DNA of 64,000 nucleotides from Methylomonas montana (GTDB taxonomy: Bacteria > Pseudomonadota > Gammaproteobacteria > Methylococcales > Methylomonadaceae): the NCBI RefSeq assembly GCF_030490285.1, contig NZ_CP129884.1:3286001-3350000 (forward strand), in the 5' to 3' direction. The notes beneath the pieces were generated by a model, which had not been told where the DNA came from, did no database searches, and worked only from the letters and a program-made list of their open reading frames with translations. Within the stretch, counting starts at the first letter, position 1. Each line of letters opens with the position of its first letter. The position numbers were made by a program, and so were the translations under genes. This document shows positions 48,666-56,625 of this stretch, in pieces.

Positions 48666-51600
48666 TAGCTTTCCGCCATGCTCACTGCTTCTTCAATATC
48701 AACCGCCACCATTCTGGATACTCCAGGCTCCTTCATGGTAACACCTGCCAGATGTTTTGCAATTTCCATTGTGACTTTGTTGTGTGAAATATACAAAAAC
48801 TGTACGGTTGCCGACATGTCTTCCACCATCTGCGAAAATCGCACCACGTTGGCATCATCGAGCGGAGCGTCCACCTCATCCAGCAAACAAAACGGCGCCG
48901 GATTCAATTCAAATATCGAGAATACCAAGGCCACGGCCGTCAGAGCCTTTTCGCCGCCGGACAGCAGATGTATCGAGCTGTTGCGCTTGCCGGGCGGCCG
49001 GGCAATGATGTTGACACCCGCTTCCAGCAAATCATCCTCGGTCAATTCCAGGTAGGCCTGACCACCGCCGAACAGGCGCGGAAACTTTTCCTTTAAGCCA
49101 TTATTGATCTTGTCGAAAGTTTCCTTGAAGCGCTGACGGCTTTCCCGGTCGATCTTGCTGATTGCCTGATCCAAGGTATTCAAGGCGTCGACCAGATCGT
49201 CGTGCTGCTCGTTCAAAAACTTCATCCGTTCGGACTGGGTTTTGTATTCCTCGATCGCGGTCAGGTTGATCGATCCCAGTCTTTCGATTTGATCGGTCAG
49301 ATCGTCGACGGCGTTTTTCCACTTAGTTTCCGTGGCGCCCTCGGTCAGATTGGCGAGTATCGCTTCCGGATCGGCATCGACCTCGGTCAGCTGTTCGGCA
49401 ATGGTCTGCTGACGAACCCGACTGTCCTGCTGCTCGAAACGTACTTGATCCAATGCTTCTTTTTGTTTTTCCAAGGACCGCTGAGTTTGCGAATATTGCT
49501 CAGCCAGTTGACTGACAGTCTGTTCGCTGGCTTGCTGAGCCTGGCGTTCGGACTGCAAGTTGTCCTCGAACTGCGCCTTTCTCTCCAACAACTCTTCCAA
49601 CTGCATTTTCTCGTCGTCGAGCGGCGCCAACGAATAGTGCAATTTGTTTTCCAGCTCGGCGATACGGTCGGCCGATTGTTGATGCTGTAACTGCAAACGT
49701 TCGATCTGCTTGGCGGTCAGCACTTCCGAAGATTTCAAGGATTCGATTTGCGCATGCAACCTGTGCAAGTGCCGGCGCGCCTCATCGACCGATGCATCGG
49801 TATTTTGTTGCTGAGCCTGAATTTGTTGATTCAGTTGCTCCAATTCGGTTTTCTTGTCGCCTAAATCACCCAAGGCCTGCTCGGCGTCCTGCTTGATCAT
49901 CTCCGCTTCGGAGATACTTTCGGCATTTTCCGCCAGATGCTGACTGATCTCTTCGATCTCATGATCGAGCTGTTCCAGGCGGCGCTTTTGCTGTTCGAAA
50001 CGCGCCGACTGCGCGCTGTACTCGGCGCTCTTCGCAGAAAACTCGGCACTAAGCAATTTTTCTTTTTGTTGATATTGCTCGCGATTGCTCTCAGCCGCCT
50101 TCAATGCCTGCTCGCAGTCCGCCAGTTGTTGTTCATCCTCGGCTATCGTCATCTGCAGCTCGCTCTGCCGCTGCTTCAGTTCGCGCAACTCCTTTTCCCG
50201 ATGCAACACCCCGGCCTTGCTATCGCTGCCACGGCTGATCTTGATCCAGTCCTTGCCCAGCCAGGTGCCATCCGCCAAAACTACAGATTCGTGTGGCTGC
50301 AACTTCATTTGCCGAGCCTGTTGCATGGTCTCCGCACAGTAGATACCGCTCAACAGGCTGGACAAATCCCAGCTACTACGTAGCTTGCTGGCCAGAGCCG
50401 TCGGACCGGCGGCGGCGGCAGATGAACTCGCATGAGTTTCAAACACGATCAACGATTGCTTGGTCAAATCCTGCAACTCGCCCAGTATCGCATCGGCGCT
50501 ATCCACGCAGATCGCTTCCAGGTAACTGCCCAACACGGTCTCCACGGCAGTTTCCCAACCTTCTTCGGCCTCCAGAAATTCAGCCAGCCGCGGCTGTTGC
50601 TCCAAGCCCACCTGCTCCAGCCAGACTCCCAACTCTTTTTTGTCCTTACCCATCGCATGTTGCTGCAATAATTCCAAGGAACTGATCTTGCCGTTGACCT
50701 TTTGCAACTCGGCACGACTGGCATGCAAATTATCGTGCAGTTGTTTGATAGCTGGCCGCAGTTCGGCAATGCGTTGCAGCACCACTTCCAACTGTTGCTG
50801 CAATTGCTCGCGCTCGGCTTCGATCAATTCAATACTGCTATCCAGGGTTTCCAATGCCAGTTGCAATTGGGTATCCGCCAAACCGCCGCGCTCGCCCTGC
50901 AATTTATCCAGCCGGGATTGCAACTGCCGATTCTGGTTCTCCAGTTGCACCAGCTTGGTCCTCTGCACTTCGGCCTGTTCGCGATAGCCGGCGTTCTCGG
51001 CCAGAAAGGCTTCCCACTGCTGCTGCCATTGCTGCTTTTGTAGATGGGCGTCTTGTTGAATTCCCAGCAAGTCTTCCTCGCGCTCGCGAGCGACAATCAT
51101 GGTCTCTTCCGCTTCCAGCAAGGTCTGACGGATTTCCTCCAGCTGCTGCCGGTCCTGCTCGCATTCCGATTGCGCCTGCTCGGCCTGCAGTTTCAAGCGA
51201 TTGATCTCAACCAGCGTTTCTTCGTGATTTTTTTGGTTGTGCTTGATGGTCTGCTCCAGCCGGCTGACGTCGGCGACCACCGCATAATATTCGGCCTGGG
51301 TGCTATCCAGATGCTGTTGCTGGGCTTTTTGTTCGCCGCGTTTCAGTTCCATGGCTTTTTCGGTATCGCGCAGCAACACGAACAAACGATTGTGTTCGGC
51401 GGCGATATTTTGCAGTTTTTCTTCCAGCTTTTGCGCCGAGCGTTGGAAGTTTTGCCAACGCATCGCCAGCAATTCTTGCTTGTATTGGCGTTCCTGCTTT
51501 TTCAGCTCGGTGTATTTCTCGGCTTTTTCCGCCTGCTTGGCCAGATTCTTGATCTGCTTTTCGACCTCATCGCGCAAGTCGTTCAGCCGTTCCAGATTCT

Positions 51601-52165
51601 CGCGGGTATGGCGCATCCGGGTTTCGGTTTCCGAACGGCGCTCCTTATATTTGGAAACGCCGGCCGCTTCCTCGATATGGATACGCAAATCTTCCGGCTT
51701 CGCTTCCACCATCCTGGAAATAGTGCCCTGCTCGATGATCGCATAGCTGCGCGAACCCAAGCCGGTACCCAAAAACAAATCGGTGATGTCCTTGCGCCGG
51801 CATTTGGAGCCGTTCAACATGAACAGCGATTGGCCGTCGCGGCTGACTTGGCGCTTGATGGAGATGGTGGCGTACTGCGAATACTCGCCGCCGGCCTTGC
51901 CTTCGCTGTTGTCGAACACCAACTCCACCGAGGCCATGCTCACCGGCTTGCGACCCGATGAACCGTTGAAAATCACGTCGGCCATATTGCCACCGCGCAA
52001 ATGCTTGGCGGAACTCTCGCCCATTACCCAACGTACCGCGTCGATGATATTGGATTTGCCGCAACCGTTAGGGCCGACGATTGCGGTCAAATTGCCGTTG
52101 ATCGGTATCGTGGTGGGATCGACAAAGGATTTGAAACCCGAAAGTTTGATTTTTTCCAGCTTCAT
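48665..52165 (-). CDS. smc: chromosome segregation SMC ATPase
   Basis: Chromosome condensation and segregation ATPase of the Smc-ScpAB complex. The 1166 residues have an N-terminal ATPase half with Walker A GPNGCGKSNIIDAV near residue 32. A long coiled coil follows (about 170-500), then a hinge (about 505-650, with GSYLEAICVDSADAILGEL), the returning coiled coil, and a C-terminal half with LLSGGEKALTAVALVF (signature) and FCLLDEVDAPLD (Walker B). This is the SMC type rather than MukB. scpA and scpB are not in the window. It heads the minus-strand series and ends over the zipA start. Confidence 0.97.
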   Translation of the reverse strand: MKLEKIKLSGFKSFVDPTTIPINGNLTAIVGPNGCGKSNIIDAVRWVMGESSAKHLRGGNMADVIFNGSSGRKPVSMASVELVFDNSEGKAGGEYSQYATISIKRQVSRDGQSLFMLNGSKCRRKDITDLFLGTGLGSRSYAIIEQGTISRMVEAKPEDLRIHIEEAAGVSKYKERRSETETRMRHTRENLERLNDLRDEVEKQIKNLAKQAEKAEKYTELKKQERQYKQELLAMRWQNFQRSAQKLEEKLQNIAAEHNRLFVLLRDTEKAMELKRGEQKAQQQHLDSTQAEYYAVVADVSRLEQTIKHNQKNHEETLVEINRLKLQAEQAQSECEQDRQQLEEIRQTLLEAEETMIVAREREEDLLGIQQDAHLQKQQWQQQWEAFLAENAGYREQAEVQRTKLVQLENQNRQLQSRLDKLQGERGGLADTQLQLALETLDSSIELIEAEREQLQQQLEVVLQRIAELRPAIKQLHDNLHASRAELQKVNGKISSLELLQQHAMGKDKKELGVWLEQVGLEQQPRLAEFLEAEEGWETAVETVLGSYLEAICVDSADAILGELQDLTKQSLIVFETHASSSAAAAGPTALASKLRSSWDLSSLLSGIYCAETMQQARQMKLQPHESVVLADGTWLGKDWIKISRGSDSKAGVLHREKELRELKQRQSELQMTIAEDEQQLADCEQALKAAESNREQYQQKEKLLSAEFSAKSAEYSAQSARFEQQKRRLEQLDHEIEEISQHLAENAESISEAEMIKQDAEQALGDLGDKKTELEQLNQQIQAQQQNTDASVDEARRHLHRLHAQIESLKSSEVLTAKQIERLQLQHQQSADRIAELENKLHYSLAPLDDEKMQLEELLERKAQFEDNLQSERQAQQASEQTVSQLAEQYSQTQRSLEKQKEALDQVRFEQQDSRVRQQTIAEQLTEVDADPEAILANLTEGATETKWKNAVDDLTDQIERLGSINLTAIEEYKTQSERMKFLNEQHDDLVDALNTLDQAISKIDRESRQRFKETFDKINNGLKEKFPRLFGGGQAYLELTEDDLLEAGVNIIARPPGKRNSSIHLLSGGEKALTAVALVFSIFELNPAPFCLLDEVDAPLDDANVVRFSQMVEDMSATVQFLYISHNKVTMEIAKHLAGVTMKEPGVSRMVAVDIEEAVSMAES

Positions 52166-52553
52166 GACTGGTTAAAGACGCTCAAGACCGTTTACACAGC
52201 CAGCTATTATCGACGAAATGACGCTCAGATTGGAATGGATTTTGTTTTCGAGCGCGACAACAGCCATCAATATCAGCTCTCGCGCACCCTTTTCCTAGCA
52301 ACATTCAGTCAAATCTTAATTTGGATAAGTCAGGCAATATCGCTTCGACCGCCTAGGGCTAAAACAATACCTGCCGCTCCCCATAGCACACAGAAACCCT
52401 CGACTCATGTCGCTGTAAGAGCCGCCCATTCATCGCAACAGAGAGGGTAACGAGCGAAGCATTGCCGCTTGCGTCGGTATATTTGTGACATTGCCTGTGG
52501 TAATTTTATAGCCGGCTGAAAACAGTCCTCCTCAACATAAACCGAGATATTCG
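52166..52553. other. intergenic region between divergent smc and a GGDEF gene
   Basis: These 388 bases hold the promoters of smc (leftward) and of the diguanylate cyclase gene (rightward). I find no open frame with a ribosome site, no long inverted repeat, no RNA gene and no clear -10/-35 pair. The base composition is similar to its neighbours. Confidence 0.5.
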
Positions 52554-53741
52554 ATGAACCTAGACCTGCGCACGATGATGGTAATGATTGCCGTGCTCAG
52601 CTTTTTATTTTCGGTATTACTGGCAGTCGCCAGCCTGCATGCCCGCGGCATCCGTGGCCTCCGCCACTGGGCACTGGCCAGCTTGTTCATCAGCCTAGGC
52701 GCCGGCATTGCTTATACCCAAACCGCACCAGGCGCCCATTGGCCGGTCATTACCGGCGCCGTGCTGTTAGGCGCCGGCGCGGCCTTGCAATTACTCGGCA
52801 TTCAAGCTTTCAAAGCCCAGCCTGACTACCGATGCCTCGTTCTGCTATCAATAGTCGGACCGGTGGCCGGCATCAGCATCTGGTTCACGCTAATCGATCC
52901 CAATGTGCAATTGCGAGCCACATTCAACTCTGTCATCTTTGCCGGCGTCAACTTCGCCTGCGCGAGAGCGCTGTTAATCCCAATCAAGTCCTACGAACGC
53001 ACCGCACACTGGCTGACCGGTTTTTCATTCGCTATCCTGGCACTCGTTTATAGCCTCAGGGCGGCGGCAATATATTTTGCGCCCGCCGACCAATACGGGC
53101 TCCTCAACCCGATACCGATCAATCCGGTAATGTTTTTTACGGCCAGCGTCACCCAGTTATTCCTGACCTTTGGCTTCGTGTTGATGGTCAATTACCGAAT
53201 GGCTTCCGAGCTGGAAAACCTGGCCACCACCGACGCGCTGACTGGCGCCTGGAATCGCCGCAGCCTGGATCAGGAGTGTCAACGCTTACTACTCAGTAGC
53301 GCACGCCGCCAGGAAGTGCTGTCGGTGATGATGCTGGATGTCGATCATTTTAAAAGTATTAACGACGCACACGGCCATCAGGCTGGCGACGAAGTGTTAC
53401 GCCAACTGATCAACACCGCCAAAACCGAGATTCGCAGCGATGACTACTTAGCCCGTTACGGCGGTGAAGAATTTTGTCTATTACTGCCCAACACTAGCGA
53501 ACAGGACGCCCATAACCTTGCGGAGCGGCTACGCTTGTTACATGAGGGCCACCCCGCCCAGTGGCGCGAAAAAGCGATTGCGAGCACGATTAGCATAGGC
53601 ATAGCCAGCTCCGACCATATAGGCCTAAATTTTTCGTTGCTACTGCAAGCCGCCGACATGGCGCTATACCGAGCCAAGCTGACCGGGCGTAACCGGGTTG
53701 TGGCTTTCTCGCACATCCCGCCGGAAAATTTGGAGGTCTGA
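52554..53741 (+). CDS. membrane diguanylate cyclase
   Basis: A 395-residue protein. Residues 1-210 form about seven hydrophobic helices of an unassigned sensor domain, and the rest is a GGDEF domain. The catalytic motif is RYGGEEF near residue 302. An I-site RSDD lies five residues before it and the metal block LDVDHFKSINDAHGHQAGD is intact, so an active, feedback-inhibited cyclase is expected. No receiver, PAS or EAL domain is present. It is the third GGDEF gene in the window and stands alone. The signal sensed is unknown. Confidence 0.92.
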   Translation: MNLDLRTMMVMIAVLSFLFSVLLAVASLHARGIRGLRHWALASLFISLGAGIAYTQTAPGAHWPVITGAVLLGAGAALQLLGIQAFKAQPDYRCLVLLSIVGPVAGISIWFTLIDPNVQLRATFNSVIFAGVNFACARALLIPIKSYERTAHWLTGFSFAILALVYSLRAAAIYFAPADQYGLLNPIPINPVMFFTASVTQLFLTFGFVLMVNYRMASELENLATTDALTGAWNRRSLDQECQRLLLSSARRQEVLSVMMLDVDHFKSINDAHGHQAGDEVLRQLINTAKTEIRSDDYLARYGGEEFCLLLPNTSEQDAHNLAERLRLLHEGHPAQWREKAIASTISIGIASSDHIGLNFSLLLQAADMALYRAKLTGRNRVVAFSHIPPENLEV

Positions 53742-53903
53742 AAAATTAAATAGGAATAGGCAGCCGGAATTTATCCAGCTTTGTGGCGGACAATGTCTAA
53801 TGTGCCCAAAGTGGATTGGCTAAGCTGGAAAAACAGACATGATTAAAGCACTGTTTTGCGGCGATTGGTGCACGACCTCCGAAACCACCAGCCCCGGCAA
53901 CGA

Positions 53904-54260
53904 TTAGTTTAATAGCGTATTAACGCTCGCGCGCGACACGCTACCGTAAGTCGCTAACGCCAGTCCCGGATTGCTCGAAATACCGGAAATGAGTTGCCCT
54001 AGCACTTGTTGAGCTTGCTCGCGATTGACAGGACTATCAACATTCACAGTATTTGCCGATTGAGCAAGCCGCTGAGATTCGCTGGAAAAGCTGACTGTGT
54101 CCGCCACACTGCGCTGTTCGCTGTTTTCGGCCTCACTATTCGGCTTAGCCAGTTTCTTCCGCTCGGCGAGTTCCTCGACGCCTCCGGCTTTTTGATCGCG
54201 GGCCGGCAATTGGGTGACTAAGGCATTGGGTTGTGGGTTCGTTGTGTTGATTTCCATCAT
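53904..54260 (-). CDS. small hypothetical protein with DTVSFSSES motif
   Basis: A 118-residue, Ser/Asn/Gln-rich, probably disordered protein without signal peptide or membrane helix. DTVSFSSESQRLAQSA near residue 54 recalls the D-T-V-x-L-S-x-E-A-x-x-L pattern in FlgM and some flagellar or secreted proteins, but nothing else matches. The C-terminal part (NREQAQQVLGQLISGIS) may fold into helices. AGGGG lies eight bases before the first ATG, and GATGATG offers a second start. It is divergent from queF across a 295-base region with an inverted repeat. Function unknown. Confidence 0.6.
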   Translation of the reverse strand: MMEINTTNPQPNALVTQLPARDQKAGGVEELAERKKLAKPNSEAENSEQRSVADTVSFSSESQRLAQSANTVNVDSPVNREQAQQVLGQLISGISSNPGLALATYGSVSRASVNTLLN

Positions 54261-54345
54261 CGTATCCCCTTTAAATTTTAGTGGCGCTATCTAGCAATAT
54301 CTGTAATCTGCTTGGTAGACGATTGTACCGTAATTCCAGCAAGAC

Positions 54346-54365
54346 ATTGGCTATTGCATGCCAAT
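54346..54365. promoter_or_regulatory. inverted repeat upstream of the small hypothetical gene
   Basis: ATTGGC-N8-GCCAAT lies about 90 bases before the minus-strand start at 54260. Symmetry and size fit a transcription-factor site. No known consensus is matched. Confidence 0.35.
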
Positions 54366-54476
54366 ATCGCGACCAAACTCTTACACGGCAAATATTGCAA
54401 CGCTCAACTTTGACCGCAGCCGACAAGCCACGCAAACCATTGAATTTAAAAGTTTGATTTTTTCCGCCGCCGTAGC

Positions 54477-54485
54477 TGGTAAAAT
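54477..54485 (+). promoter_or_regulatory. candidate extended -10 promoter of queF
   Basis: TGGTAAAAT is an extended -10 element with a five-of-six box, 70 bases before the queF ATG. TTGATT lies 20 bases upstream, too far for a standard -35. I see no preQ1 riboswitch in the leader. Confidence 0.4.
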
Positions 54486-54555
54486 CCGCCTAAAGCAGGC
54501 CGGTTAAAACTTTTCCGCGCCACGCCCCAATATTTCTCAACTTTAAATCATCTCG

Positions 54556-54945
54556 ATGACCACAAAACCCAGCTCAGACCTCACTACTTTCGAAAATCCC
54601 AGACCAGCCCGCGACTTCACGATACGCATCGACATCCCGGAATTTACCTGCTTGTGCCCAATGACCGGCCAACCCGATTTCGCCAAGCTGATCCTCGAAT
54701 ACGTGCCTAATAAACTTTGCGTCGAACTGAAGTCCTTAAAATTGTACATGTGGACTTTCCGCGAACGCGGCGCGTTTCACGAAGCCGTCACCAACGAAAT
54801 TCTCGATCATATCGTCGCGGCAATCTCGCCCAACTTCATGCGCCTACGCGCCGAATTCAATGTCCGCGGCGGCATTTACACCACCGTGATCGCCGAACAC
54901 CGCGACCCGAGCTGGCAAGCGCCCGAACTGGTCAACCTGCCTTAA
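54556..54945 (+). CDS. queF: NADPH-dependent 7-cyano-7-deazaguanine reductase
   Basis: Reduces preQ0 to preQ1 in queuosine synthesis. The 129-residue protein is the short, single-domain type I form. It shows [18 protein letters not shown] with the catalytic cysteine in CLCP near residue 35. The QueF signature follows as [21 protein letters not shown], read in pieces VELKSLKLY and [10 protein letters not shown] with the conserved Glu. Near the end RGGI marks the T-fold. queA and tgt, usually beside yajC-secD, are not here although yajC-secD lies 1.2 kb away. It starts the row queF, FlhB-tail gene, psd. Confidence 0.94.
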   Translation: MTTKPSSDLTTFENPRPARDFTIRIDIPEFTCLCPMTGQPDFAKLILEYVPNKLCVELKSLKLYMWTFRERGAFHEAVTNEILDHIVAAISPNFMRLRAEFNVRGGIYTTVIAEHRDPSWQAPELVNLP

Positions 54946-54951
54946 TTCTCT

Positions 54952-55236
54952 GTGAGCGGTAGAACTTTCTACAACAGCGACATTGCCGTCGCGCTGCAAT
55001 ACGACGGCAAGAACGCCCCAAAAGTCACCGCCAAAGGTGAGGGCTTTACCGCTCAACAAATTCTGGCTATAGCGGAGAAACACGGTGTGCCGCTGCAAAA
55101 CGAACCCGAATTGGCGCGCATTTTGGCGCAAGTCCCGCTCGGCGAGGAAATTCCCCGCGAGCTATACATCGCCGTCGCCGAAGTCATCGCCTTTGCCTAT
55201 TTTATCAGCGGGAAAACTCCCGACTCCGAATCATGA
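54952..55236 (+). CDS. FlhB C-terminal-domain paralogue (FhlP/YlqH-like)
   Basis: A 94-residue cytoplasmic protein that equals the C-terminal switch domain of the flagellar export gate FlhB. IAVALQYDGKNAPKVTAKGEGFTAQQI near residue 10 (two adjoining parts), GVPLQNEPELARIL, and EIPRELYIAVAEVIAFAYF are all matched. The self-cleaving N-P-T-H of FlhB is replaced by NSDI, so it should not autocleave. Such stand-alone domains (FhlP, YlqH) are known beside fliK-like genes, but no flagellar gene is here. The start is GTG, seven bases after the queF stop, with no visible ribosome site. It overlaps psd by ATGA. Expression is likely by coupling. Confidence 0.8.
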   Translation: MSGRTFYNSDIAVALQYDGKNAPKVTAKGEGFTAQQILAIAEKHGVPLQNEPELARILAQVPLGEEIPRELYIAVAEVIAFAYFISGKTPDSES

Positions 55237-56093
55237 ATTTAAAAGAAATTTTCACCGTCCTCCCGCAATACGCCTTACCGCACCACGCCCTATCGGGATT
55301 AATGTCAAAACTGACTCACTGCCAAAATAAAACCTGGAAAAACCTGTTCATTAACTCGATTGTCAGCCTTTACGGCGTCAATATGAACGAGGCCAAGTTT
55401 CAAAATCTGGATCACTACGCCAGTTTTAACGAATTCTTTACCCGCGAACTGAAAGACGGCGTCCGTCCGCTCGCGACCGCTGCCGATGCGATAGCCTCTC
55501 CGGCAGATGGCGCGATTAGCCAGGCCGGGCCGATCGCCGACGGCCGGATTTTTCAAGCCAAGGGTCAAGATTACACAGCACTGGAATTACTAGGCGGCGA
55601 TGCGGAACGCGCTCAGACCTTTGCAAACGGCTCGTTCGCCACCATTTATTTATCGCCAAAGGATTATCACCGCCTGCATATGCCGCTGACCGGCACCTTA
55701 CGAGAAATGGTGCATATTCCCGGCCGGCTGTTCAGCGTCAATAATACAACCGTCGGCGCAGTGCCGAACCTATTCGCCCGGAACGAACGGGTGGCCTGTA
55801 TTTTTGATACCGAAGCCGGCCCGATGGCTTTGATACTGGTTGGCGCGATTTTTGTCTCCAGCGTCGAAACCGTCTGGCACGGCGTGGTCACGCCACCGAC
55901 CATCAGCGAACCCAGAACTTGGCGTTATCAAGACGATGCGCCGGTACTGGAAAAAGGCATGGAAATGGGCCGATTCAACATGGGCTCGACCATTATCGTA
56001 TTGTTCGGCAAAGACAAAACCGCCTGGAACCAGGATCTGCTTGCCGGCAAAACGGTGAGACTGGGAGAGAAAATCGGCCGCACGCTGGCATAA
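55233..56093 (+). CDS. psd: phosphatidylserine decarboxylase proenzyme
   Basis: Makes phosphatidylethanolamine in the inner membrane and self-cleaves to form a pyruvoyl group. The 286 residues are the usual gammaproteobacterial length. The cleavage site is in GRFNMGSTIIVLFG near residue 252, with the G-S-T core; the usual Leu before Gly is Met here. YHRLHMPLTG with the catalytic His is near 145, and SPADGAISQ near 90. The ATG overlaps the FlhB-tail stop as ATGA. pssA is not here. A promoter for yajC follows. Confidence 0.95.
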   Translation: MNLKEIFTVLPQYALPHHALSGLMSKLTHCQNKTWKNLFINSIVSLYGVNMNEAKFQNLDHYASFNEFFTRELKDGVRPLATAADAIASPADGAISQAGPIADGRIFQAKGQDYTALELLGGDAERAQTFANGSFATIYLSPKDYHRLHMPLTGTLREMVHIPGRLFSVNNTTVGAVPNLFARNERVACIFDTEAGPMALILVGAIFVSSVETVWHGVVTPPTISEPRTWRYQDDAPVLEKGMEMGRFNMGSTIIVLFGKDKTAWNQDLLAGKTVRLGEKIGRTLA

Positions 56094-56135
56094 GCCAGGC
56101 AAATTGACGCCGTAATGCGATAAGCACGGCTAGTG

Positions 56136-56144
56136 TGGCATAAT
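56136..56144 (+). promoter_or_regulatory. candidate extended -10 promoter of yajC-secD
   Basis: TGGCATAAT is an extended -10 with a five-of-six box, 57 bases before the yajC ATG. No good -35 is seen at 17 bases. It fits separate expression of yajC-secD from psd. Confidence 0.4.
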
Positions 56145-56200
56145 GCGCGCCTGTCCGCCCGGCCGGACCATTACACGACGATAACAATAAGAGGATTACA

Positions 56201-56551
56201 ATGAGTTTTTTGATTTCTGACGCTATGGCTCAAACCGCACCCGCCGCCCAACAACCCGGTTTTGAAGGCATGCTGTTCCCATTGGGAATTTTAATATTTT
56301 TCTATTTCCTGTTCATCCGCCCGCAATCCAAGCGCACCAAGGAACAGAAACAAATGCTGGCAGCACTCGGCAAAGGTGCCGAAGTCGTCACCACTGGCGG
56401 CATCTTGGGTAAAGTAGCCGAACTGGACGATAACTTCGTTAAACTGGAAGTCTCCGACAACAGCTTTATTCAAGTACAACGCCATGCCATCGCCAACATG
56501 ATGCCTAAAGGCACTTACAAAACCTTGAATACAAAAAAAACCAAAGAATAA
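56201..56551 (+). CDS. yajC: Sec translocon accessory protein YajC
   Basis: Small inner-membrane partner of SecDF in protein export. The 116-residue protein has one helix (LFPLGILIFFYFLFIRPQ) followed by the YajC signature RPQSKRTKEQKQML and GAEVVTTGGILGKV. AGAGGA lies seven bases before the ATG. It is followed after 74 bases by secD. The normal order is tgt-yajC-secD-secF, but tgt and secF are not at this place. Confidence 0.96.
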   Translation: MSFLISDAMAQTAPAAQQPGFEGMLFPLGILIFFYFLFIRPQSKRTKEQKQMLAALGKGAEVVTTGGILGKVAELDDNFVKLEVSDNSFIQVQRHAIANMMPKGTYKTLNTKKTKE

Positions 56552-56625
56552 GGTTGCTTTAACCCCGCGAACCACCTGCTTTTATTCGCAACAGCCCGGC
56601 TGTCACTGCTTTTAATGGAATAACC

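Noticed and set aside
51044..51961. 305-codon open frame antisense to smc
   Set aside because: Long Leu/Phe/Gln-rich shadow of the coiled-coil region. No motif, and smc is certain on the other strand.
54261..54555. preQ1 riboswitch before queF
   Set aside because: No short pseudoknot-type motif of the known preQ1 classes could be found in the leader.
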